A DNA stretch of 36,339 bases from Thecamonas trahens ATCC 50062 (Eukaryota; Apusozoa; Apusomonadida; Apusomonadidae): positions 268,318-304,656 of the forward strand of contig NW_013657634.1 of assembly GCF_000142905.1 (NCBI RefSeq), read 5' to 3'. The notes under the pieces are model-generated. The model made no database searches. It saw only the letters and a list, made by a program, of their open reading frames with translations, and was not told the origin of the DNA. Below are positions 26,325 to 35,241 of this stretch, one piece after another. Position numbers and translations under genes: made by a program. Each line of letters begins with the position of its first letter. The first letter of the stretch is position 1.

Positions 26325-27903
26325 CTAGGGTGATGGAGTCGGATCGGTGGAGAGAGAGGCGGCAGCAGTGGTGGAGGTGATCGAGGAGACCGTGGGGGTG
26401 CTGGAGGCAAAGCCGCGGACGGTGGAAAAGGCGCGGGAGGCAAGATCGAGTGAAGCGCGTGGGATGGTGGCGCCGAGAAAGAGGCAAGCGAGACGGACTG
26501 GGAGCGGGAGGGCGAGGCAGCAGACGGCAGCGACGGGAGAGATCCAGAGGACGACAAAGGCGACGAGCGAGGCGAGCGGGAGCATGCACATCAGCTCTGT
26601 GCCCAGCGGACGCTTGGACAAGTCGCCTGGGAAGACGGGCAAGCGAGAGGGAGGCGAGCTGGAGGAGCGAGGCCAGGAGGACGACGCCGATGCAGAGGCA
26701 GGCGGCGACGCGCGAGTCGGGAAAGTGGACGATGACCGAGGCAGCAAAGGGGAGAAAGGACGAGATGGCGAGCGACTCGAGGGTAACAAGGAAAAAGTAC
26801 AGTGACTGGTGCTCGATGCAGTGCGAGAAGACGATGCGGTTCTGGTACCAGAGGATGCCCGAGACGACAAAGGCAAAGGCGTAGCCGAGGAGGCGCGGGC
26901 CGGCGGCGAGGAGGAACTCGTCGAGGCGGTAGCCGCGGGAGAGAAAGTCGTCTGGGATGCGGATGTCGAGGACGATGAGGGTGGCAACGACGGCAAAGAC
27001 GCCATCGGCGAGCTGGTTGAGCCGGACAAGAGGGACGCGGTGGATAAAGGCGCGGTACGAGGCAAACTGTGGGTGGTCGGACGACCACGAGTAGAGCTCG
27101 TGGGCGGCGATGGCAAGCGGGATGGCTAGATAGCCGATGTAGATCCAGGGAAAGACGGTATCCGAGGCGAGGGCAATGATGAGGATGATGAGGTGTACGG
27201 CGACCTCGAGAATGACGCGGATCTCTTGCTTGCGGAGGGCGAGGAGCGGGTAGCCGCCAGTAAAGGTGGCATCAAAGCGGAGGGCGGCGAGGGTAGTGGC
27301 AAGCGAGGCGAGCGCAACGGCTAAAAAGTTGGTGATGAGGACAGTGCCGGCGAGCGAGCGGTACGACGCGAGGGCCTCGGACTTGACAAAGGTCGAGGCG
27401 GCGATCGAGGCCGAGAGCGGGAGAACGCCGAGGAGGAGGATGGTGGTCATGTGAGCGGCGATGGTGAGCGGCGAGGCTGACTCGACTAGAGAAAAGAGGC
27501 GGACGGAGCGGAGCCAGTAGACGTAGACGATGTTGATGACGATGATGAGCAAGACGCCCTCGTAGACCTTGGAGGCGAGGGCAGCCACAAAGGAGAGCGT
27601 GTCCGAGTGCTCCAGATCCTTGACCTGCGACTTTGAGAGAATGAGGGTGGCAGCGAGAATGGTGGCGATGACCGAGAACAGCGCATCGGTGAAGGAGAGC
27701 ACGGGCTCCTTGTCGTACAGTCGCACCCGTCCCGATCCGCATCCGCGTGCTGCCCGAAATCGCATGCCTGTCACCGCCTCGCCGCCGCCACCACCGCCGT
27801 CGCCGCTGTCGACCTCGTCGTCGCTCCAGGATGCCTCCCATGTCGAGTTGATGGGTGCTGTGGCCGAGCGCGCCGCGAGGAGGCTGTCGTGTTCGTGGGG
27901 CAT
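26325..27903 (-). CDS. TMEM175-like lysosomal potassium/proton channel, one frame break
   Basis: Two six-helix repeats of the TMEM175 (DUF1211) family, endolysosomal cation channels. Repeat 1 opens with VLSFTDALFSVIATIL (F71-T-D73) and repeat 2 with RLNQLADGVFAVVATLIVLD (L298-A-D300). Both replace parts of the RxxxFSD motif, and repeat 1 lacks the Arg. The N-terminus has an acidic dileucine, E4-H-D-S-L8-L9, typical of lysosomal sorting, followed by an acidic/Gly linker. The start at 27903 has context CACCATG. The frame breaks at about 26637-26639 (CCC on the coding strand). Dropping one base joins LASLSLA to VFPGDLSKRPLGTELM and the final hydrophobic helices (SLVAFVVLWISPVAAVCCL), ending at 26325 with 525 residues. 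Without that correction, the frame becomes His/Arg/Pro-rich and runs into the gap. Confidence 0.82.
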
Positions 27904-28023
27904 GGTGCAAGGGGGGGGTGGGGGGAGGGGGGGGGGGGGTTGGGTGGTGGGGGGGTAGGAGGGGGGGAGCGGGATCAGAGCGGGCAGTGCGGCCAAGGAG
28001 GGGGGGGGGGGGGGGGATCGCCT
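27904..28023. promoter_or_regulatory. Short C-rich spacer upstream of the TMEM175-like gene
   Basis: Only 120 bp separate the bleomycin hydrolase stop and the next start on the minus strand. Most of it is C runs on the coding strand (two runs of about 14-17), ending CCTTGCACCATG. Promoter or 5' UTR function is inferred from position. Confidence 0.4.
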
Positions 28024-29870
28024 TTACTCGTCATCAGAGGCAAAATCGGCGGCAGGATCGCGGGCAAGGGCGCCCATGGGGTCCCACGCCGGGAGAACGA
28101 CCGGCTCCGAGGCGAGGACGGCCTGGAGCTCGTCGGGGAGCGCGGTCTTGGGGACGACGATCTGGTAGACAAACTCGTCGAACCAGGCCGAGGACATGAC
28201 GAGGAAGCCATCCTTGCCGGTCCGGGTCGTGCCCCACGAGTTCTCGACGCGGAAGGCGTGAACGTTGCGGGTGCCAGCCGGCGTGACATCCATGTCAATG
28301 CCAGTGAAGACCATGGCGTGGGTCATGAGGCTCTCACCGTAGCGGAGGCGGGTCGCCTTGTCCATGTGGAACGACGTGCCGCAGACGAGGTCGTAGTCAA
28401 AGACGGCAGTGTCGAGGATGCCTTCCTTGCGGAGGAAGAACTTGCCGACGTCGCAACCGAACCAGACCGACTTGTCGTCGATGATTGAGTCGGCGACAAG
28501 GTTGCGGAGGACGTCGATGGGCGCGTTGAGGTAGCGAACGGGGCGCCGCCGACGACGTTGCCGAGGTGGGCGACGGTGTACATCTGGCCGTACTCGTTGC
28601 GCGGGTCGTTGATGACCGAGACGTAGTCGTTGACGTCAAACTTGACAAACTTCTCCGCAAAGGTCTTCGGCGTCAGCCCGGTGTACCGCTTGAACGACTT
28701 GCCGTCCTTGGAACGGACCGACCAGTCAAACTTGGTCACAGGCGTGCCGAGGTGGATGCAGATGATGCGGTAGAGCTCCTCCATCATCTCGGCCTTGAGT
28801 GTGCGAACCTTGTGCCCGCGTGCAGCCTTGGCGGCAAACGTATCCTCGCCGTCGGTCACCCCGCACTGGGTGCGGAAGACGGACGCAAACTCGCGGAGCT
28901 TGTTGGCCAGCAGCCAGTTGAGCTTGCGCGACGCGCACGAGGTCCACGCCTCGGGCATGGCGGTCTTGGGCACCAGCCCGTACTTGTTGATCAGGTTCGC
29001 GAGCATGTCCCACTGCCCGCCGTCGTTGATCGGGTCGCTCAGCAGGTGGTGTTGGAGCCGCGAGTCGACGTCCTCGTCGAGCGTCGAAATCATGACCTCT
29101 AGAAAGTGGTTGCACCGCTCCACCTTGTCCCAGAAGAACAGATGCGTCTGAGAGAGCTCCCAGTCGGCCGGCAAGTCGTGCTCCTTGATGATGTCGCGCC
29201 GGATGACGCCGAGGCAGGCAAAGATCCAGCACCGCCCCGACGACTTTTGGTCGGCCGCCTTGCACTCGCCTGACACCACGTGCGAGAACGTGTGATGCGA
29301 GGTGTCGCCGCGGGTCACAGAGTGGGCCGTGAGGACCTGCGGAGTGGAGGGAGTGGGGGGGGGGGGGGGGGGGTTAGGCTTGTGTGCCATTGACAACCAT
29401 CGATTATTTGCCATTGACAGCCATCGATTATTTGCCATTGACAACCATCGATTATTTGCCATTGACAACCATCGATTATATGCCATTGACAACCATCGAT
29501 TATTTGCCATCGTGCACAATCGACCACCATCGATCCATCACCACACACCACTGCACACCATCATCCACCAACCCCACCCTCACACCCTACTATCCTCAAC
29601 CCCCCTCCCATCTCCCCACTCCCCCCCCCTCTCCCCCAGTATCCGACAAAAAGCCCGCCATCGCACCCTCCGCCACCCGCAGCACGACCCGCAGCCACCC
29701 GCTCCCCACTCCCCTCCCGTCCACCCGCGCACTGGCGGACGTACCTCGTGGACGTCGTTGCGGACGCAGGCATTGACAGCAAGGAGGTTCTTGCTGTCAG
29801 AGGTGAAGCTCTCGTGGATGCTGTCGAGGAACTCGGGCGTGAGCTCACGCTCGGTGGTTGTCGCTGCCAT
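28024..29870 (-). CDS. BLMH: Bleomycin hydrolase / aminopeptidase C (C1B papain family), two exons, one frame break
   Basis: Cytosolic cysteine aminopeptidase; relatives form hexameric barrels. Exon 1 is 29745-29870 (MAATTTERELTPEF...NDVHE), intron 29337-29744, exon 2 28024-29336. The family signature DQKSSGRCWIFACL gives oxyanion Gln72 and nucleophile Cys78. LMTHAMVF gives His382 and RVENSWG gives Asn408. Other matches include LFFWDKVERCNHF, NDGGQWDML and PAWDPMGALA near the C-terminus. The frame breaks at a GGGG run (28540-28543). One added base joins NVVGGAP to VRYLNAPIDVLRNLVADSI and VWFGCDVGKFF, giving 479 residues (human 455). Exon boundaries give phase 0 and restore DSKNLLAVNACVRNDVHE-VLTAHSVTRG. 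The C-terminus is extended and acidic (FASDDE). Confidence 0.92.
29337..29744 (-). other. Intron of the bleomycin hydrolase gene
   Basis: Donor CACGAG|GTACGT and acceptor CTCCGCAG|GTCCTC (minus strand), phase 0, 408 bp. It carries a 24-bp minisatellite and a run of about 19 C on the coding strand about 20 bases before the acceptor. Confidence 0.9.
29388..29511. repeat. 24-bp minisatellite (5 units) inside the bleomycin hydrolase intron
   Basis: Five units of GCCATTGACAACCATCGATT + ATTT with one or two substitutions each (AACC/AGCC, ATTT/ATAT), then a decayed partial unit. Every unit contains an ATCGAT palindrome. The unit length is a multiple of three, so the minus strand reads as a repeated NNRWLSMA peptide, which I regard as spurious. 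Confidence 0.95.
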
Positions 29871-30945
29871 GTTCGCTGACGTTGTTCGGTCGCTGCGTTG
29901 AGTGGTCGTCCGCGCCTCCTTTTCTCCTTTTTTCAGGTGACGACGGCGTGACATTGTCGCCAAGCTCACTGTGCGGGTGTCTACCACGGCGCACGAGCCA
30001 TCTCGGCATCGCGTCATCGCGCTGGTGGACGGGAAGAGCATGCAATCGTCGCCAGCTCACCCAAATCGCTCGTGATGTGCAGGAGTGCCAGTGAGCATGG
30101 AAGAGCGCCACAGCGGCGTTGAGGTCAAGTAGGTCAAACAAGAGAGTCGGCGATAGGGATGATGGCGAGAATGACAGCGTTGGCAGGGTAGATGGACGCC
30201 ATCATCGGCCTTGACGGTCAGCATCGTCGCCCCCGGGTGAGCGGACGGCTTCTATCCGCCAGCGCTTGATCATAATGCTGATCACAACGCTTTGAATTTA
30301 GATCGCGGTCAAAAAGGCGGTGATGTGGTCGTCCGGCTGCTGATGACTCACGCTTGCGTGATCTTTCTCTAACCCGAGCGTGAGTAAAGAGTCCACTGGG
30401 CCCGACTTGGCGTTGAGGTCGCCGAAAATCCGTGATCTTGCGTTCGCGGACGATTTCCGGGAAAGAGAGCGATACGGCGCTACAGATAAGCCACTGTGGA
30501 TCATGATCAAGCATGTAGACCAAAGCGCTATGTACACAACACCATCAGGATGCTGCTGTGTGCATATTGCTCCGCCAGCAACCAGAGCAGTCCCATCAAT
30601 GCCAACGTCCGCCAACTGTCGGGCATCGATCGCGCTCCCAACACGAGCTCGGCGCCATGCACAATGGCCCTCCCGCGCCGATCACAGGCTTCTTTGCTTC
30701 ACAGAACAAGACAATCGTCTACCGACCACTTTTCATTATCTAAGTAGCTGCATGAGTGTGGCATCAATCATGTATGGCACCAGGTGAGGCCGACGAGTGC
30801 TCGCTGTGCCTGGCCGCCAACTCGCTTGAAGTCGGCGCGCCAGGCCGGCCTCTCCCACCCACCCACACCCGCTGCGCCACGGCACGGCACGCCACTCACC
30901 AGGGGACGAGAGCGAGGGCGGGCGACGGCACTAGTGGCGAGCGGC
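29871..30945. other. Long spacer, lower GC, no confident gene
   Basis: About 1.1 kb between the bleomycin hydrolase start and the next + strand gene. Composition is less GC-biased than the coding regions, and frames on both strands are short with poor codon bias. A possible endonuclease-like remnant at 30298-30615 is listed separately. No tRNA or snRNA recognised. Confidence 0.5.
30298..30615 (-). pseudogene. Possible remnant of an endonuclease/phosphatase-fold (LINE-type) domain
   Basis: A 105-codon minus-strand frame contains VVYIALW and, about 45 residues later, RIFGDLNAKSG. This is the order and spacing of the beta-strand and GDFNA motifs in AP-endonuclease-type domains of non-LTR retrotransposons. 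There is no start, no further motif and no reverse transcriptase nearby. It is a weak resemblance in a gene-poor stretch and may be chance. Confidence 0.15.
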
Positions 30946-31773
30946 ATGACAGACGCAAGTAGCGAGTCGAGCAGAGACAGAGACCTGGCTGTTGTGGCTG
31001 GTGAGCTGAACGGAGGTGGCGGGCTGCTGGAGGCGCGGACAGAGGCCGTCCAAGCCAGCATGGGCGCGACGGGCATTGGTGGCGGGTGGTCACCCGAGAC
31101 CGAGTCTGGTGATGGCTACGGCCCGGAGCCCGAGTTCTTCTCGCCGCTGCCGCGGAGGCGGCTGACCCGATCGATGCTGTCGAGCGAGACTGGCTCGGAC
31201 GAGGAAGGCAGGACCGGCGCGGCTGCCCGCGCGGCGGATATGCCGAGGGCGCGGGCAAGATCCGGAATGAGGCGGGCCGGTAGGCAGGGGCGAGGCCGAG
31301 GTCGCATGTCGGGGCTGGTGGTTCGTGAGCGGCGGCGGACGCTGCGGCGGACCAATCCGGAGGCCCGGGTCAACATCCCGCACTACGCGCCTGTGCCGCT
31401 CAAGGAAGAGTACGGATTGCAGGGAAGACTACCAGTTGGGCTCGACTCGCCGCATCATCCGCTCTTTGGCTCGCGTAAAGCAGCCGATGCTGGCTCGCTC
31501 GGCGTGACACCTGTTGTGCCGCGGTCGTACGCGCCGCGAAATCGTGTGGCACTCGAGCGCAAGCAGCGGGCGCGGGCACGGGCGGCGTTTGGCGGGTTCG
31601 GGAGCGAGTGCTTTGACGTCGACTCGGTCCATAGCACCCCGTCCCGCTCTGCTCAGCCAGGCTCATCGCTGTCGTCCTCTTGTTCGCCCGGCTTTGTCCT
31701 CCCTATCCGCAACATAGTCGCCGACGGCGCGGACTGCTCCTTTGTCACGGGCCTCCGTCGCTCTAACAGCTAA
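30946..31773 (+). CDS. Hypothetical Arg/Ser/Gly-rich protein
   Basis: No family recognised. The frame is open from 30784; I prefer the ATG at 30946 (GGCATGACAG), where third-position GC bias begins, giving 275 residues. The protein is mostly disordered: an acidic/Ser N-terminus, EPEFFSPLPRRRLTRSMLSS, a strongly basic Arg/Gly/Ala segment (about 95-135), then a more ordered stretch (RVNIPHYAPVPLKEEYGL, LPVGLDSPHHPLFGSRKAA) and a Ser-rich end. Basic and Ser-Pro content would fit a nucleic-acid or cytoskeleton-binding regulator, but nothing proves it. It is the first of three + strand genes that end with H4. Confidence 0.5.
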   Translation: MTDASSESSRDRDLAVVAGELNGGGGLLEARTEAVQASMGATGIGGGWSPETESGDGYGPEPEFFSPLPRRRLTRSMLSSETGSDEEGRTGAAARAADMPRARARSGMRRAGRQGRGRGRMSGLVVRERRRTLRRTNPEARVNIPHYAPVPLKEEYGLQGRLPVGLDSPHHPLFGSRKAADAGSLGVTPVVPRSYAPRNRVALERKQRARARAAFGGFGSECFDVDSVHSTPSRSAQPGSSLSSSCSPGFVLPIRNIVADGADCSFVTGLRRSNS

Positions 31774-32145
31774 CACGACGACGTAGCATCCGACAATCCA
31801 CCGTGGCATGCATTATGTAGCATGTAGCGCGAAGGTCGAGTAGAGCACAAGTGATGTGACCCATCGTCTCTCCAGTGGCGATGAGAGCCACGTCCGGCCG
31901 CCGCACCAACCGATTGTGACCAGAGTCCGCGTACACTGTCAATCATGCTTATTGTTAATCACTGATCCCCCCTCTCCCCTTCCCCGACCCTCCCTGCCCC
32001 ATCAAGCTGGCTGTCCCATCAAACTCCGCTGCCCGCCTCGGCTCCTGCTCCAGCTGCGGCACTGGCTCGTACCGGTGGTGCCCGGCGCGACTGCGCGTGA
32101 CACACGCCACTCACCCCCTCCCCCCCCCCCCCCCACACACACACC
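31774..32145. other. Spacer with poly-C and CA tract before the SulP gene
   Basis: This 372-bp spacer shows no gene. It ends in a C-homopolymer region (about 32112-32133) running into CACACACACACC directly before the ATG at 32146. Confidence 0.6.
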
Positions 32146-34283
32146 ATGAGACGGAGAACAGCGTCATACGTACAGCTCCTTGCGGACGAAGAGCCACCGG
32201 AGGAGAGCCGACGGGAGAAAGAGGCGGTGGTGACCAAGGAACCGGTGTCTGTGGAGGAGCTGGCGGCGGCGCGTGCGAGACTGCAGCAAGAGCGAGGACC
32301 TGATCTATGGGAGCCATCACCACAGGGAGTCCATCCACATACTCCGCCGGAAGCAGGGAGCGAGAGCAGGGATGGGAACGAGCATGGGTCGGTCAAGAGG
32401 ATGCTGAGCTCGGTGTATGGCTTGCCGCTGGCATCGGGCTGGTGCATGGCTGATGAGGCGGTGAGGCAGCTGCTGCCGCCGCTGAGCTGGCTGCCAAAGA
32501 CAAGCCGGGCGTCGATGTCGGGTGATGTCATTGCGGGGCTTACGCTTGGGATCATGCTCATTCCGCAAGCGATGGCGTATGCGCTACTCGCAGGCCTCCC
32601 CCGCAGTATGGCCTCTACACTGCCGTCTTTCCGCCGCTCATCTACGTGGCGCTGGGGACGACGCCGGTGCTCTCGCTCGGCCCGTTTGCACTCATCTCGC
32701 TGCTGGTGGCCGAGTCTGCGCCTGCGGTGGCAAATGCTTCCACCGGGCCGGAGTACATCGAGGCGGTGACGCTGTTGTCGCTCCTCACCGGGCTGGTTCT
32801 CTGCGTCTTTGCGCTCCTCCGCATGGGCTTTGTCACGGTCTTCCTCTCGCCGGTCCTCGTCTCGGGATTCACGACTGCCGGCGCGGTCCTCATCGCCACT
32901 TCGCAGCTCAAGCATGTGTTCCAGGTCCATCCACCGCCGTACGACGGATTCTTTGACCCAGTGCGGACATGGGTGTGGATTGCACGGCACTTGGGCGAGA
33001 CCAACGTTGCGTCACTTGTCCTCACGCTCGCCGCGTGCATCCTGCTGGTGGGCATCGACTTTGTCAACAAGAGGTTCAAGGGCAAGCTCCCCATCCCGAT
33101 TCCGGCGCAGTTTGTGGTGCTTGGCCTCGGCCTGCTCGCATCATACGCGCTTGACCTCGAGCACCGGTTCGACGTCTCTGTTGTCGGCACCATTCCGGCC
33201 GGCTTTCCGGCGCCGCGGGTTCCGACGCTGAGCGGCGAGCAGATCGAAGCGGCGCTGGTGCCGGCGACAGTGCTGGCGGTTGTCTCGTTTGCCGTCTCGA
33301 TCTCGATTGGCAAGACGTTTGCCAAGGAGGTGGGATATGTTGTGCGGCCGAACCAGGAGCTGCTTGGCCTCGGGGTCTCGAACGTTGTTGGCTCGGTGTT
33401 CTTCTGCTACCCGGCGTGCGGCTCGCTCTCGCGGTCAGTAGTGACTGCCGGTGCCGGCGGAGTGACGCCGGTCAACGCTCTGCTCTCGTCTGCGGTGGTG
33501 GCGATTATTGTGGCGTTTGCCACCAAGCCGTTTGAGATCACGCCGCAGGCCGTCCTCGCCGCCATCATTCTCGTCGCGCTCAAGCGGCTGTTTCTCCAGG
33601 CCCGTGAGCTACCGGCGCTGTTCAAGGTCAAGAAGGCCGACGGCCTGGTCTGGGCCTTTGTCTTTGTGGCGGTGCTCGGTCTGGGAGTCTCTAACGGCCT
33701 TGTCGCCGGCGTACTTTTCTCGCTCGCCGTGGTGGTGTACAAGCAGCTGCGGCCATACACGGCGGTGCTGGGCCGGTTCCGCGGAACGCGCAACTACGGG
33801 CCGGTGGCGCGGTTCGGCGCCGAGACGAGCGAGTGGCCGCGCATCAAGGTTGTCTTCTACGGCGCCGATCTCTTCTACGGCAACGTCGGGCGGCTGGCGT
33901 CGTCCATCGATGCCTTTGTCGATGAAGCCATCACCGACTACGTCGTCCTCGATCTCTCGGCCGCCGCTGACGCCGACATCACCGCCATCAAGGCTCTCGC
34001 GGCGCTGCGGACCGAGTTGGCCGGCCGCGGCGTCACGCTCTTCATCTCGCACCCGCACAAGCGCATTCTCTCGCTCCTCGCGGCGCTCCGCCTCGACGAG
34101 CTGCCGGACGACATCCTCTTCACCGAGACGCACGACGCGTGTCTCGCGGCGCTTGCAGCGCTCGAGTCTGCGGCAAGTGTGACACAGCAGCCACAGCAGC
34201 CGTTGCCATCATCATCGCCATCGCTTCCGCAACCTCGAGCTGTGAGCGGCCGTGTCATCACAAACTACGGCTCGATCCAGTAG
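32146..34283 (+). CDS. SLC26/SulP anion transporter with STAS domain, one frame break
   Basis: Secondary anion transporter or exchanger (sulfate, bicarbonate, chloride or similar; substrate not predictable). A cytosolic N-terminus of about 120 residues precedes SGDVIAGLTLGIMLIPQAMA, the SulP signature. The frame is broken in a C5 run at 32598-32602. Adding one C gives LAGLPPQYGLYTAVFPPLIY and then GTTPVLSLGPFALISLLV, exactly as in SLC26 proteins, for 712 residues. Later hallmarks are VSGFTTAGA, YPACGSLSRSVV and about twelve hydrophobic segments. The STAS domain (about 565-680) has IKVVFYGADLFYGN and VVLDLSAAADADITAIKAL, where the usual DSS/DST after the strand is replaced by DAD-I. The Ser/Pro/Gln-rich C-terminus ends NYGSIQ. 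Confidence 0.9.
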
Positions 34284-34502
34284 TCATGTCGCAGACCGCA
34301 TGCGTTGACCTGCCTCGGACAGCCTCCTGTCAAATAGTCAACAGGTTGCAGCTACGCGCGCCCCTTTTACAGTAAGGACCGCGGGAGAGTAGCAGTGAAC
34401 ACCCAAGTCTTCCGGGGTTTGATTTACACCTTGGGAGTCATTCTTGGCGTTGAGTTGATCCCTGACGGATCAGGCGAGCAGGCCGGCCTCCCGCTTCTCG
34501 CT

Positions 34503-34526
34503 GGTGGCACGAAATATACAGATATG
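34503..34526 (+). promoter_or_regulatory. H4 upstream motif, copy 1 (GGTGGCACGAAATATA...)
   Basis: GGTGGCACGAAATATACAGA followed by TATG. It matches copy 2 at 34712-34735 at 22 of 24 positions and lies 209 bp upstream of it. Candidate histone promoter element; the role is inferred from conservation and position only. Confidence 0.45.
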
Positions 34527-34711
34527 TTTGAAGGGTAGGGATGGAGATTAGACAGCCAAGAAGCTGGTAGTTGGTAGTAGTGTCAACGATGTACGGGTAC
34601 TGTGAGTGTGAGTGGAGAAGGCGCAGGTGGGCGGCTGTATGGGGTGGTGGTGTAGGGGTGGCGTGAGGTCGAGGTTAATTGAGTGTGATTGATTATAGTT
34701 GGGCGGGACTG

Positions 34712-34735
34712 GGTGGCACGAAATATGCAGTTATG
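34712..34735 (+). promoter_or_regulatory. H4 upstream motif, copy 2
   Basis: GGTGGCACGAAATATGCAGT followed by TATG, ending 24 bp before the TATA box of the H4 gene. A 10-bp part (GGTGGCACGA) recurs downstream of H4 at 35297-35306. Confidence 0.5.
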
Positions 34736-34759
34736 CAGTGAATTTGGGCGCGCCAGCGG

Positions 34760-34766
34760 TATAAAA
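34760..34766 (+). promoter_or_regulatory. TATA box of histone H4
   Basis: TATAAAA within GCGGTATAAAAGGCGGC, 64-70 bp before the ATG at 34830. This allows a short leader of about 35-40 nt, normal for replication-dependent histone genes. It is the only clear TATA box I see in the window. Confidence 0.85.
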
Positions 34767-34799
34767 GGCGGCGCACTCGTCCGTCATCGCCCGCGCTGA

Positions 34800-35141
<342 letters not shown>

Positions 35142-35200
35142 GCATGGTGTCGCTGGCGGGCGCAAGCTCACAGCAACAGCAACAACAACAACAACAACCT

Positions 35201-35218
35201 GTGTTCTTTTCAGAACAC
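35201..35218 (+). terminator. Histone mRNA 3' stem-loop
   Basis: GTGTTCTTTTCAGAACAC: a perfect stem TGTTCT/AGAACA (plus one more G-C pair) closing a TTTC loop, 60 bases after the H4 stop. The metazoan consensus is GGCYCTTTTCAGRGCC, so loop and adjacent stem bases match while the outer stem is compensated. ACCA follows, as after animal stem-loops. This is the site bound by stem-loop binding protein for cleavage without polyadenylation. Confidence 0.88.
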
Positions 35219-35241
35219 ACCACGTAGCGCAGCTCGGGCAG

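Noticed and set aside
25744-26557. Long frames running across the N gap
   Set aside because: No stop can be called within Ns. The flanking peptide is Pro/Ser/His-rich frame noise after the TMEM175-like frame break.
29388-29519. Repeated NNRWLSMA peptide as a protein domain
   Set aside because: It lies in the bleomycin hydrolase intron; reading through from exon 1 meets a stop.
34284-34759. tRNA or spliceosomal RNA gene upstream of H4
   Set aside because: I looked for a B-box (GGTTCGANNCC) and for U6-type ACAGAGA sequence; only a loose ATACAGATATG resemblance was found.
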